From Peptostreptococcaceae bacterium (lineage in GTDB: Bacteria > Bacillota > Clostridia > Peptostreptococcales > Acidaminobacteraceae), in NCBI GenBank assembly GCA_027064135.1, contig JAMOQG010000079.1, positions 1-45,927 of the forward strand: a DNA stretch of 45,927 nt. Direction: 5' to 3'. This document shows positions 16,976 through 24,975 of this stretch, in pieces (position 1 is the first letter of the stretch; every line of letters begins with the position of its first letter). The position numbers and the translations under genes were made by a program. Below the pieces are notes generated by a model. That model did no database searches, had not been told where the DNA came from, and was given only the letters and a program-made list of their open reading frames with translations.

Positions 16976-18343
16976 TTATAATTCTTTTTTACCAGCAATT
17001 AAATCTCTATACCAATAATATGATTCTTTCTTTGTTCTTTCTCCTGTTTCAAAATCAACATAAACAAGTCCAAATCTATCTTTATATCCTTCTGCCCATT
17101 CAAAATTATCTAATAAAGACCATTGGAAATACCCAGTTACATCAATTTCATCATCAATAGCGTCGCTTAATCTACCTAAGTAGCTTCTTAAGAAATCGAT
17201 TCTTCCTTCATCATGAACTTTACCATCAATGCTTATCCAGTCTTTATTTGAAAGTCCATTTTCTGTTATCATAATTGTTTTTTTGTATCTTTCATACATA
17301 AAATATGGTCCCCAATATAATGCCTCAGAGGTAATAGGCCAATCAAGACCGGTAACAGCATGTCCAGCATTAAATTTTATAAATTCAAAACCTTCTTCTG
17401 AACTTTTGACAACCTTGCCATGATAAATATTTAATCCCATAAAATCAACATTTTCTGATATTATTTTTAAATCATCATCTAATGATTCTGGTAAATTATC
17501 ACTATAATTCTTATAAACCCAATTAGGATATTTACCTAACATAACAGGATCAAACCATAATTCATTATCAAAACAAAAATCATATCTTTTTGTATCATTT
17601 ACTTTTGATTGTCGATTAAATGTATATTCTCTTGCAGCATTTTTATCTTCTTCAGATGTTGTATTTGGAATACCTGTGTCACATACAAATGCAAAACCAA
17701 TATTTGCATTTTCTACATATTCTCTTATTTTTCTAACAGCTTTACCATGAGATAATAAAACATTATGAGTCATTCTAATAATATCGAATTTACTTAATTT
17801 AAGTCCAGGAGCATGAGTTCCTAATGAATAACCTAGTCCTATAAATACTTGTGGCTCATTAATTGTCATCCAATTTTTTACTCTATCACCATATCTTTTA
17901 ACAACAACTTCAGTATATTCTTCAAACCATTTTGATGATTCATCATTTAACCAATGTCCTTTTTTATAAAGTTCATAAGGATAATCCCAATGAAATAATG
18001 TTATATATGGTTCAATGTTCTCTTTTATTAGTTCATCAATAAACATATCATAAAATTTTAATCCACTTTCATTAATCTCTCCAATACCATTCGGTAAAAT
18101 TCTAGTCCAAGATAATGAAAAACGATATGCTTTTAAACCTAAATCTTTTATAATTTTTACATCTTCTTTTATTCTATGGTACGAATCACATGCAAAATCT
18201 CCAGTATCTCCATTATAAACTCTATCCGGCTCTTTACAAAACATATCCCAAACAGATATACCTTTCCCATCTTCATAAGATCCACCTTCTACTTGATATG
18301 AAGCTGTTGCTGCACCCCACTTAAAATCTTTATTAAAACTCAT
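16976..18343 (-). CDS. bglA: GH1 beta-glucosidase
   Basis: A 455-residue glycoside hydrolase family 1 enzyme of usual length. The N-terminal FKWGAATASYQVEGG motif, acid/base E163 in MTINEPQV and nucleophile E361 in MITENGL are all present. The C-terminal NFEWAEGYKDRFGLVYVDFE stretch is the non-phosphorylated-substrate version; 6-phospho-beta-glucosidases have a basic KRYGF-type segment instead. No signal peptide, so it cleaves imported cellobiose or related beta-glucosides in the cytoplasm. This agrees with its position after an ABC sugar importer rather than a PTS. ATG follows AAGGTG, 33 bp after the permease gene. It is the last gene of the LacI-controlled operon. Confidence 0.93.
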   Translation of the reverse strand: MSFNKDFKWGAATASYQVEGGSYEDGKGISVWDMFCKEPDRVYNGDTGDFACDSYHRIKEDVKIIKDLGLKAYRFSLSWTRILPNGIGEINESGLKFYDMFIDELIKENIEPYITLFHWDYPYELYKKGHWLNDESSKWFEEYTEVVVKRYGDRVKNWMTINEPQVFIGLGYSLGTHAPGLKLSKFDIIRMTHNVLLSHGKAVRKIREYVENANIGFAFVCDTGIPNTTSEEDKNAAREYTFNRQSKVNDTKRYDFCFDNELWFDPVMLGKYPNWVYKNYSDNLPESLDDDLKIISENVDFMGLNIYHGKVVKSSEEGFEFIKFNAGHAVTGLDWPITSEALYWGPYFMYERYKKTIMITENGLSNKDWISIDGKVHDEGRIDFLRSYLGRLSDAIDDEIDVTGYFQWSLLDNFEWAEGYKDRFGLVYVDFETGERTKKESYYWYRDLIAGKKEL

Positions 18344-18375
18344 TTTTCACCTTTAACCTTCTTTTTGTTTATTCC

Positions 18376-19209
18376 TTATTCTTTAACTCCACCTAATGCA
18401 ACACCCGCTATTATAAACTTAGAAAAAGCGGCATATACTAATACTAAAGGTAAGATTGTCATTGCAACTCCTAAATAAATGCTACCATATTCTGTTCTAT
18501 ATATATCTGCTTTTAACAATTGTACTAACATCGGCAATGTATATTTATCCTCAGTGCTAATTAACATTAAAGGTACTATTAAATTATTCCATGATCCAAC
18601 AAAAGTAAATATACCCATTGTTGCTAAACCTGGTTTCATAAGCGGTAATCCGATTTTATGAAAAATCGACAATTCTGAAGCGCCATCTATTCTTGCAGCC
18701 TGTACTAATGTTACCGGAAAACTTGAAAGCAAGTACTGTCTCATAAAAAATACAGTAGCAGGCGAAGCTAAACCTGGCAATATAAGTGGAATATAACTAT
18801 CTGTCAAACCTGCATTTAACATCATTTTATAAAATCCTATAAGGCTTAATTGCGCTGGTACCATTAAAACAAATGCAATAATTGAAAATATTACTTTCTT
18901 TCCTTTAAACTCATATACTACAAGAGCATATGCGGTCATTGCTGAAAAATATAATACTACTAACGTAAAACTTGTTGAAATAAACAAACTATTTGCAAAT
19001 CCTCTATAGAACCCAAAACCTCTTCCAGTTAATACCTCATAATTGAATGACATGAAATGACTTGGTATCATTGAAAACCCTTGCTGAATTTGTTCAGTAG
19101 ATCTAGTAGCATTAACTGCTAAAATCCAAAATGGAATAACACTTAAAATAAATAATATAATACTAACAAAATATTTAATTACTTTTTTACTAAATTTTCT
19201 GTTTTTCAT
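18376..19209 (-). CDS. carbohydrate ABC transporter permease (MalG type)
   Basis: A 277-residue inner-membrane permease with about six helices, starting with VIKYFVSIILFILSVIPFWI. The EAA loop reads QAARIDGASELSIFHKIGLP, the site that contacts the ATPase. Sequence and gene order place it in the carbohydrate uptake family 1 (CUT1), the second permease of the pair. It starts 1 bp before the stop region of the first permease with GGAAGGTGAG upstream. No ATP-binding gene is in the operon; CUT1 importers in Firmicutes often share a multitask MsmX-type ATPase encoded elsewhere. Confidence 0.93.
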   Translation of the reverse strand: MKNRKFSKKVIKYFVSIILFILSVIPFWILAVNATRSTEQIQQGFSMIPSHFMSFNYEVLTGRGFGFYRGFANSLFISTSFTLVVLYFSAMTAYALVVYEFKGKKVIFSIIAFVLMVPAQLSLIGFYKMMLNAGLTDSYIPLILPGLASPATVFFMRQYLLSSFPVTLVQAARIDGASELSIFHKIGLPLMKPGLATMGIFTFVGSWNNLIVPLMLISTEDKYTLPMLVQLLKADIYRTEYGSIYLGVAMTILPLVLVYAAFSKFIIAGVALGGVKE

Positions 19210-19210
19210 A

Positions 19211-20143
19211 TTATCTACTCACCTTCCGTTTATCTCTATTCATTACATAATAAATAATCGCACTAAATACCATTATTATTACCAGCAAAACAACAGATGC
19301 GGTTGCTGACATATAAAAATTTCTATTTCCAGTAAATGCTTGATTATATACATATATCATTCCTGTTTCGACAGCATAATCAGGACCTCCACCAGTTAAT
19401 AAGAATGGAATATCAAACATTTGCATTCCACCTACTAAAGATGTAATTAATATATATAATGTAATAGGTTTTAATAGTGGTAATGTAATATTTGAAAAAA
19501 TTTTCCAATCTGAAGCTCCATCAATTTTTGCTGCTTCAAATAAAGAAGGATTAATACCCATTATACCTGCACATAATATTATAAATGTAGATCCGTACCA
19601 TCTCCAAAATTGAATAAATGCTACGATAATTCTTGTTCCCGGTTTGCTTCTAAAAAATTCAAAAGGTTCCTGAATAACATTAAAGTGAATTAGTATTTGA
19701 TTTACTGGGCCATGAGGAAAACCAAATAATGAATTAAATAAAATCGCTAAAGACGCTGCAGTTATGATATTTGGCAAATAAAATATTGCTTTAAATAATC
19801 CTTCGCCTTTTATTTTAACAGCATTATCTGTAAACCATTTTGCTAATATCAAAGCAACTAATAATTGCGGTATAAAATTCATTCCCCATATAATCCATGT
19901 ATTTTTTAAAGCTTGTAAAAAATGATCATTATGTAAAATGTGAATATAATTTTTAAATCCAATAAAATTAAGCTCAGTTTCCCATCCCGCTAAATCAGTA
20001 AAACTTAAAGTTATCGTGTAAATAATTGGATATAATTGAAATAGTAAAAATCCAACAATAAAAGGTATAATAAACATTTGTCCATATTTACTATAATTAG
20101 CAATTCCAGCCTTTCTTTTCTTTTTTGATTTAGTTATTTCCAT
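19211..20143 (-). CDS. carbohydrate ABC transporter permease (MalF type)
   Basis: A 310-residue CUT1 permease with six helices, the first FIIPFIVGFLLFQLYPIIY. The cytoplasmic EAA motif is EAAKIDGASDWKIFSNITLP. The N-terminus is a short basic cytoplasmic tail (KSKKKRK). It pairs with the MalG-type permease immediately downstream (1-bp gap). The start ATG follows AGAGGG. Together with the lipoprotein encoded upstream it forms a three-component sugar importer, likely for cellobiose or other beta-glucosides from the adjacent GH1 enzyme and CelR-like operator. Confidence 0.93.
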   Translation of the reverse strand: MEITKSKKKRKAGIANYSKYGQMFIIPFIVGFLLFQLYPIIYTITLSFTDLAGWETELNFIGFKNYIHILHNDHFLQALKNTWIIWGMNFIPQLLVALILAKWFTDNAVKIKGEGLFKAIFYLPNIITAASLAILFNSLFGFPHGPVNQILIHFNVIQEPFEFFRSKPGTRIIVAFIQFWRWYGSTFIILCAGIMGINPSLFEAAKIDGASDWKIFSNITLPLLKPITLYILITSLVGGMQMFDIPFLLTGGGPDYAVETGMIYVYNQAFTGNRNFYMSATASVVLLVIIMVFSAIIYYVMNRDKRKVSR

Positions 20144-20171
20144 AAAACCCTCTTTCCAAAATATTTTTATA

Positions 20172-20208
20172 AATAGTGCATGAAAGAATCAATCTTACAT
20201 GCACTATT
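20172..20208 (-). other. stem-loop between binding-protein and permease genes
   Basis: AATAGTGCATG (20172-20182) and CATGCACTATT (20198-20208) form a perfect 11-bp stem just after the binding-protein stop. The run after it is not U-rich, so it looks less like a full terminator than an mRNA-stabilising or partially attenuating hairpin, as is common after ABC binding-protein genes. Confidence 0.65.
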
Positions 20209-20213
20209 GTTTT

Positions 20214-21557
20214 TTAGTAATCTAAATTCGGGAATGCATCTTTTACACTACTAGTAAATGATTCTAAAGCATCTTCTTTATTCTTTTCACCTTTTGTATA
20301 AGCCATTAATTGTTCGTCAAATAAATCATCAATATCAAGATCACTACCAGTCATAGTTGTTGCATCAATACCTTTTGCCATTTCAGCAAACATAGCATAT
20401 TGATTTTGTCCTGCTAAAAATTCATCAGAATAAGTATCTTTAACATTTTCTACAACATTAACATTAGCAAGGAAATCTCCACTTTCTTTAGCATAAGCTG
20501 TTAAGAATTCTTCATTTAATGTTAAGTAATTAATTAAATCATAAGCTGCTTGTTCCATTTCAGTTCCTTCACGTATTGTTAACCAAGTTCCACCCCAGAA
20601 ATAAGGTGCAGGTCCTTGAACCATTGCCCAATCACCAGCTGTAGTTTCTCCAGAATTCGCATTTTCAGCATTTGTTTTTAATACATAGTGAAGTCCCCAT
20701 GTTGGTAAGAAATATCCAAACACTTCATCATTAGACATTGAGGCAAACCATGTTTCAGTCCATTGCTCAGCATCATTTGTTAAACCTTCTTCAGTAAATT
20801 TCTTTCCAATTTCCATTAATTCTTCAATTTTAGGGTCAATAGTAAATTTATTATCTACAATCCATCCATCTTTTCTGTCTGCTTTAAATACTTTTGTTAA
20901 ATCTCCTAAAGAACTAATTATTTTAGTCTCTCCATTAGATTTTTCTTTTATTGTTAAAGCAGCTTCATAAAACTTATCAAAATCAGCTAATAATGGTTGC
21001 ACATCTTCAGGTTCACTAACACCTAAATACTTTTGTGCTAAACTTCTTCTATAGAAATATGCACCTGGAGTTGCTTGCCAACTTAAACCTTTAAACTCTC
21101 CATTTTCTGTAGTTGCAACATCTTTAACATATTGCATAATAGGAATTTCTGTAGGTTCTATTCCCATTGTTCTTAAATCTTTTGTGTATTTAGAACTAAA
21201 ATATTTTTTTGCATATGCAGCTTCTACTGCAAATACATCAGGAGCAGCTTTTCCAGAACCCAAAGCTGGATCTAATTTTGATTGATAATTCTCATTAGGA
21301 ACTACAACAACTTCTATTTCATAATCTAAATCATTGTTTTTTTCATAATAATTTTCAATAATTCCTTTTAATTCATCTGTAAATGTCCAAACAACCAAAG
21401 TATCACCTTTATTTGCAGCTGGTTCTGAAACTTCAACAGGTTCTCCTGTTGTTGCCTTTACCTCTTTTTCAGTTGGTTCAGATGTTGTAGTATTTCCACA
21501 TCCGACCAAAGAGAATAACATTACTAAAACTAAAACTAAACTTAATACTCTTTTCAT
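20214..21557 (-). CDS. sugar-binding lipoprotein of ABC importer
   Basis: A 447-residue extracellular solute-binding protein. The signal peptide MKRVLSLVLVLVMLFSLVGC ends in a lipobox (LVGC, Cys20), so it is lipid-anchored outside the membrane. A T/E-rich linker precedes the family-1 binding domain (TLVVWTFTDELKGIIENYY; FWGGTWLTI). The tail FTSSVKDAFPNLDY is typical. It delivers sugar to the two downstream permeases. ATG follows AAGGAG. A CelR-like operator lies 81 bp upstream. The hairpin after its stop probably keeps its expression above that of the permeases. Confidence 0.94.
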   Translation of the reverse strand: MKRVLSLVLVLVMLFSLVGCGNTTTSEPTEKEVKATTGEPVEVSEPAANKGDTLVVWTFTDELKGIIENYYEKNNDLDYEIEVVVVPNENYQSKLDPALGSGKAAPDVFAVEAAYAKKYFSSKYTKDLRTMGIEPTEIPIMQYVKDVATTENGEFKGLSWQATPGAYFYRRSLAQKYLGVSEPEDVQPLLADFDKFYEAALTIKEKSNGETKIISSLGDLTKVFKADRKDGWIVDNKFTIDPKIEELMEIGKKFTEEGLTNDAEQWTETWFASMSNDEVFGYFLPTWGLHYVLKTNAENANSGETTAGDWAMVQGPAPYFWGGTWLTIREGTEMEQAAYDLINYLTLNEEFLTAYAKESGDFLANVNVVENVKDTYSDEFLAGQNQYAMFAEMAKGIDATTMTGSDLDIDDLFDEQLMAYTKGEKNKEDALESFTSSVKDAFPNLDY

Positions 21558-21637
21558 TCTTTCACTCCTTAATATTTTTGTTTATATAATTTGGACTTAA
21601 ATCCATTAAAACAGCACAACACTGTTTATATACTTTT

Positions 21638-21651
21638 AGGGACCGCTCCCA
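21638..21651. promoter_or_regulatory. CelR/LacI-type operator upstream of sugar transport operon
   Basis: The minus strand reads TGGGAGCGGTCCCT, 12 of 14 matches to the CelR box TGGGAGCGCTCCCA described in actinobacteria, with the central CG usual for LacI-family operators. It sits between the LacI gene and the binding-protein gene and shares GGGAGCGGT with the copy at 22723-22736. Confidence 0.75.
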
Positions 21652-21665
21652 CAGTATGCAAAAAA

Positions 21666-22682
21666 TTATTTTGCTCTTGGTTCAGCAGTTGTTTCTCTAA
21701 TAATAAGTTCACATTCAAATTCTTTACTTTCACCTTTTTTACCATCAACAATCATTTTATATAATTCATTAACTCCATATTTAGCCATTTCAATATTTGG
21801 TTGTCTAATTGTTGTAAGTAATGGGATTTGATTTTTTGTGTCCATAAGATCCTTTGAATCATCAAAACCAATAATAGAAATATTTTCTGGAATTTTAAAT
21901 CCCAAATCTATTAACCCATCAGCTAACCCACTTGCTGCTATATCATTAAAACATACCACAGCTGTTATTCCATTTTTTTCAATTTCCATTTTTACTGTTT
22001 TAGCTATTTCATAGGCTTCATATATTTCAAATCCAATTTCATAATACGTTTTAGACTTTAATTTATAATCCATAAGTGCTTTTTGGTAACCCATATATCT
22101 TTCAGAAAATTCAATTCTTTTTTCTTTTTGACATATATATAAAATTTCAGTATGTCCTAATTCAATTAAATACTCCACCGCTTGATAAGAAGCATTATAA
22201 TTATTAATATCTATCATAACACCTTCATCAAAAGTTAAATTGGTACCAATCCCAACAAACAACTCTTTATCATCGGTTAAAACTTTTAATTCTTGTTTTG
22301 AAACAACATCCTCACCTAAAAATATATATCCATCAACGCTTTTATTTAATTGTTCCAAATAATTAACTCTGCTTGGAGTAGATTTGTTTGTTGTACAATA
22401 TAACGCTCCATAATGAAGTTCATTTGTAAATATACTATTAATTTCCCTAACGTATTCAGAAAAGAAACTGTCAGACAAATCATGAACAAGTACTCCTATA
22501 GTATTATTTCTTTTTAATCCAAGTTTTCTTGCAGCAGCATTTGGCTTATAATTATATTTTTTTATTGCATCAAGTACTTTTTGTTTTTTTTCTTGATTAA
22601 CACCAACTTGATTGTTTATTACTCTAGAAACAGTACTTTTTGATACACCAGCTTCTTTTGCTATATCATATATAGTTGCCAT
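21666..22682 (-). CDS. LacI-family transcriptional regulator
   Basis: A 338-residue LacI-type repressor. The N-terminal helix-turn-helix TIYDIAKEAGVSKSTVSRVI and hinge KPNAAARKLG precede a periplasmic-binding-protein-like effector domain (TIGVLVHDLSDSFF; SIIGFDDSKDLMD). ATG at 22682 follows AAGGAAGTG; the GTG at 22691 would overlap that site. It is transcribed towards the sugar importer and is followed by a matching operator; another operator overlaps its own -35. The simplest reading is an autoregulated repressor of beta-glucoside uptake, released by cellobiose or a breakdown product. Confidence 0.93.
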   Translation of the reverse strand: MATIYDIAKEAGVSKSTVSRVINNQVGVNQEKKQKVLDAIKKYNYKPNAAARKLGLKRNNTIGVLVHDLSDSFFSEYVREINSIFTNELHYGALYCTTNKSTPSRVNYLEQLNKSVDGYIFLGEDVVSKQELKVLTDDKELFVGIGTNLTFDEGVMIDINNYNASYQAVEYLIELGHTEILYICQKEKRIEFSERYMGYQKALMDYKLKSKTYYEIGFEIYEAYEIAKTVKMEIEKNGITAVVCFNDIAASGLADGLIDLGFKIPENISIIGFDDSKDLMDTKNQIPLLTTIRQPNIEMAKYGVNELYKMIVDGKKGESKEFECELIIRETTAEPRAK

Positions 22683-22708
22683 TATTATCACTTCCTTAAC
22701 TTATAATT

Positions 22709-22737
22709 ACTATAACACATACCGGGAGCGGTTTCAA
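22709..22737 (-). promoter_or_regulatory. lacI promoter
   Basis: TTGAAA (22737-22732) and TATAGT (22714-22709) on the minus strand, spaced 17 bp, 27 bp upstream of the regulator ATG. The -35 and spacer are covered by the operator at 22723-22736. Confidence 0.7.
22723..22736. promoter_or_regulatory. second CelR/LacI-type operator, overlapping lacI promoter
   Basis: Plus strand CGGGAGCGGTTTCA; its left half GGGAGCGGT is identical to the operator at 21638-21651, while the right half is degenerate. Binding here would block the lacI -35 and could also affect the divergent aldolase promoter. Confidence 0.65.
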
Positions 22738-22795
22738 GGAAAATGTTTTCATATTTTAAAAAATATAATTCCTTCTATTTTCATCTATTGTGGAA

Positions 22796-22801
22796 TATAA
22801 T
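22796..22801 (+). promoter_or_regulatory. -10 element for the aldolase gene
   Basis: A perfect TATAAT 31 bp upstream of the aldolase ATG. No good -35 is visible at 16-18 bp. Confidence 0.45.
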
Positions 22802-22832
22802 ATTGATAGGCTATTTATGAGGAGATAATTTA

Positions 22833-23591
22833 ATGAAAAATCTACTAAAAGAAAATTTAATTAACAACAAAGCTTCCATTGGAACTTTTGTTACCAACCC
22901 AACTCCAGATTTAGTTGAAATTATTGCACTTGGAGGATTTGATTTCATCGTTATAGATACTGAACATGGAGATTTATCTGTTGAAACAACAAAAAATTTA
23001 GTTAGAGCTGCTGAATACAGAAAAATTACACCTATTATTCGTGTTACAGAAAATTCAACTACAGATATTTTAAGATCTCTTGATGTTGGTGCACATGGTG
23101 TTCAAGTACCACAAGTAAATACTGTAGAAGATGCAAAAAAAGCAATTGATGCTTCTAAATACTTTCCAATTGGTTCTAGAGGTCTTGCTTTAGCTCGTTC
23201 TGCTGATTATGGAAATATTAATGCGTTTGATTATTTCAGAAATTCTAATAACGAAACAATGATAATTGTTCATTGTGAAAACACTGAAGGATTTAGCAAT
23301 TTAGAAGAAATTTTGAAACTTCCTGAAATTGACGTTATATTTCTTGGCCCTTTCGATATGTCACAATCTCTTGGTATTCCAGGGCAAATTTACGATAAAA
23401 AAATTGAAGATATTGCAAATGAAATTATAAATCTTACTAATAAATATAATAAATCTGCTGGAATATTTGTTACTAATGCTGAAGAAGCAAATAAAAGAAT
23501 TAAACAAGGCTTTAAATATGTAACAATTCAAATGTTTGATACTTTTATTTTAAATGCATGTAAAACTGAAATATCAAAAATTATTAAGTAA
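22833..23591 (+). CDS. HpcH/HpaI-family aldolase
   Basis: A 252-residue class II aldolase of the HpcH/HpaI group. Typical blocks are GGFDFIVIDTEHGDLSVE (active-site His), LDVGAHGVQVPQVNT, KYFPIGSRGLALARS, IVHCENTEGFSN (metal Glu) and FLGPFDMSQSLG. These enzymes split 2-keto-3-deoxy sugar acids or related hydroxy-acids into pyruvate and an aldehyde using a divalent metal. ATG follows GAGGAG. It is alone, divergent from the LacI gene, with a strong terminator after it. Its substrate is unknown; shared control with the beta-glucoside operon is possible because an operator lies between them. Confidence 0.9.
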   Translation: MKNLLKENLINNKASIGTFVTNPTPDLVEIIALGGFDFIVIDTEHGDLSVETTKNLVRAAEYRKITPIIRVTENSTTDILRSLDVGAHGVQVPQVNTVEDAKKAIDASKYFPIGSRGLALARSADYGNINAFDYFRNSNNETMIIVHCENTEGFSNLEEILKLPEIDVIFLGPFDMSQSLGIPGQIYDKKIEDIANEIINLTNKYNKSAGIFVTNAEEANKRIKQGFKYVTIQMFDTFILNACKTEISKIIK

Positions 23592-23594
23592 TAA

Positions 23595-23629
23595 AAATGG
23601 TTCATACCTTATTGGTATGAACCATTTTA
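23595..23629. terminator. bidirectional terminator
   Basis: AAAATGGTTCATACC (23595-23609) and its perfect complement (23615-23629) form a 15-bp stem with a 5-nt loop, flanked by A and T runs. It lies between the convergent aldolase and amidotransferase genes and can serve both. Confidence 0.9.
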
Positions 23630-23630
23630 T

Positions 23631-24395
23631 TTATAGTTTTTCTGTTTTCTTAATAAAATATTTAAAAACACTTAATTGCTCTTCATCATTTTCAAACATC
23701 ATTTCAGGATGAAATTGTAATCCTAAAATAAAATTATTACCTTCATATTCAATAGCTTCTACTATGTTATCAGTTGCTTTAGCAATTACTTTAAATTGTT
23801 TAGCAACTTTTTTTATTCCTTGATGATGAAAACTATTTACTTGAATTTTATTTTTATTATATATTTCATATAATTTTGAATTTTTATCAATTTCTATTTC
23901 GTGATTTTTTTTATATTTGCAGTCTAATGGACCTAAATGATTAATATCTGTTTCATATTCACTATTAATATCTTTATATAAAGTTCCTCCAAAATATACG
24001 TTTAGTAATTGTATACCTCTGCATATTCCAAGTATTGGTTTATTTAATTTGATAGCTGATTTTAAAAGTCTAAATTCAAATTCATCTCTTGTCTTATTTG
24101 ATTTCATAATTCCTACATCTTCATCTATATTTTCTATACCATAAAAAGATGAATCAATATCTGAACCTCCAGTGAAAATTATTCCATCTACGCGCGATAT
24201 GATTTCATCTATAACATTATCATCTGCATATTTTAATATTGGAATTAAAAATGGCAATCCTCCTGCCCTTTCAACTGCATTTGAATAATCAACAGAAACT
24301 CTAGATTGATTCAATCCTTTTAAATGAACAACATTATTTTTTTCATATTCTTCTGAATTTATTATACTTGTGCTTATTCCAATAAATGGTTTCAT
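23631..24395 (-). CDS. class I glutamine amidotransferase-like, gamma-glutamyl-GABA hydrolase family
   Basis: A 254-residue peptidase C26 (PuuD-like) protein. It has the N-terminal KPFIGIS, the GGLPFLIPI and DGIIFTGGSDI blocks, the nucleophile Cys in LGICRGIQLLN and the catalytic His-Glu in LQFHPEMMF. The family hydrolyses gamma-glutamyl amides; PuuD acts in putrescine use, but substrates vary. ATG at 24395 follows GGAG and is one base past the NUDIX stop, making an operon DUF4153-NUDIX-amidotransferase. Longer starts lack a ribosome site and overlap the NUDIX gene. Confidence 0.9.
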   Translation of the reverse strand: MKPFIGISTSIINSEEYEKNNVVHLKGLNQSRVSVDYSNAVERAGGLPFLIPILKYADDNVIDEIISRVDGIIFTGGSDIDSSFYGIENIDEDVGIMKSNKTRDEFEFRLLKSAIKLNKPILGICRGIQLLNVYFGGTLYKDINSEYETDINHLGPLDCKYKKNHEIEIDKNSKLYEIYNKNKIQVNSFHHQGIKKVAKQFKVIAKATDNIVEAIEYEGNNFILGLQFHPEMMFENDEEQLSVFKYFIKKTEKL

Positions 24396-24396
24396 T

Positions 24397-24966
24397 TTAA
24401 TCTCCAATACTTTTTCTAGCTTTTTCAATTAATTTAAAATAAATTTTCTTTAACTGCGGTTCATTTGAATGTGTTTCTATTTCATCAATACTAATCCATT
24501 TAATACCACTTGTCTCTTCTTCATTCATTATCAATTTTTCATTTTCATCTGCAATTAATATATATGAGATATTTAAATGCAAATGAGTTGATACATACTT
24601 ACCATTTTTTATATGCCCCCATACTGGAATAATATCAATGGTACTGATTTCATTATTTAATGCAATTATATTATTTAATCCCGTTTCTTCATTTGCTTCT
24701 TTAAGAGCGATTTCTAATAAATCAATATCTCCATCTGCATGTCCACCGGTCCATGCCCATGTTTTGTAAATGTTGTGATGAATCATTAATGCTTTATCAA
24801 ATGTTTTATTTAAAATAAAACCTGAACTTGTAATATGTGCAATTTCATTTTCACGAGTTAATACGTTATCACCAAATACATTAATGTAATCTAAAATAAT
24901 TTTTTTATCATTTTCTTCTTGATTGCCATCAGGAATAAAAGAGTTTATCTGTTTTATATATTTCAT
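24397..24966 (-). CDS. NUDIX hydrolase
   Basis: A 189-residue NUDIX-fold protein. The box reads GGHADGDIDLLEIALKEANE followed by ETGL, close to the GGHxE-x5-REvxEETG consensus but with Ala-Asn in place of Arg-Glu at the start of the metal helix; the EExGL part is intact. It probably hydrolyses a nucleoside-diphosphate-linked compound, or is an IDI-like member. ATG follows GGGAG. It sits between the DUF4153 and amidotransferase genes, one base from the latter. The substrate cannot be deduced. Confidence 0.85.
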   Translation of the reverse strand: MKYIKQINSFIPDGNQEENDKKIILDYINVFGDNVLTRENEIAHITSSGFILNKTFDKALMIHHNIYKTWAWTGGHADGDIDLLEIALKEANEETGLNNIIALNNEISTIDIIPVWGHIKNGKYVSTHLHLNISYILIADENEKLIMNEEETSGIKWISIDEIETHSNEPQLKKIYFKLIEKARKSIGD

Positions 24967-24975
24967 TTTATCTCC

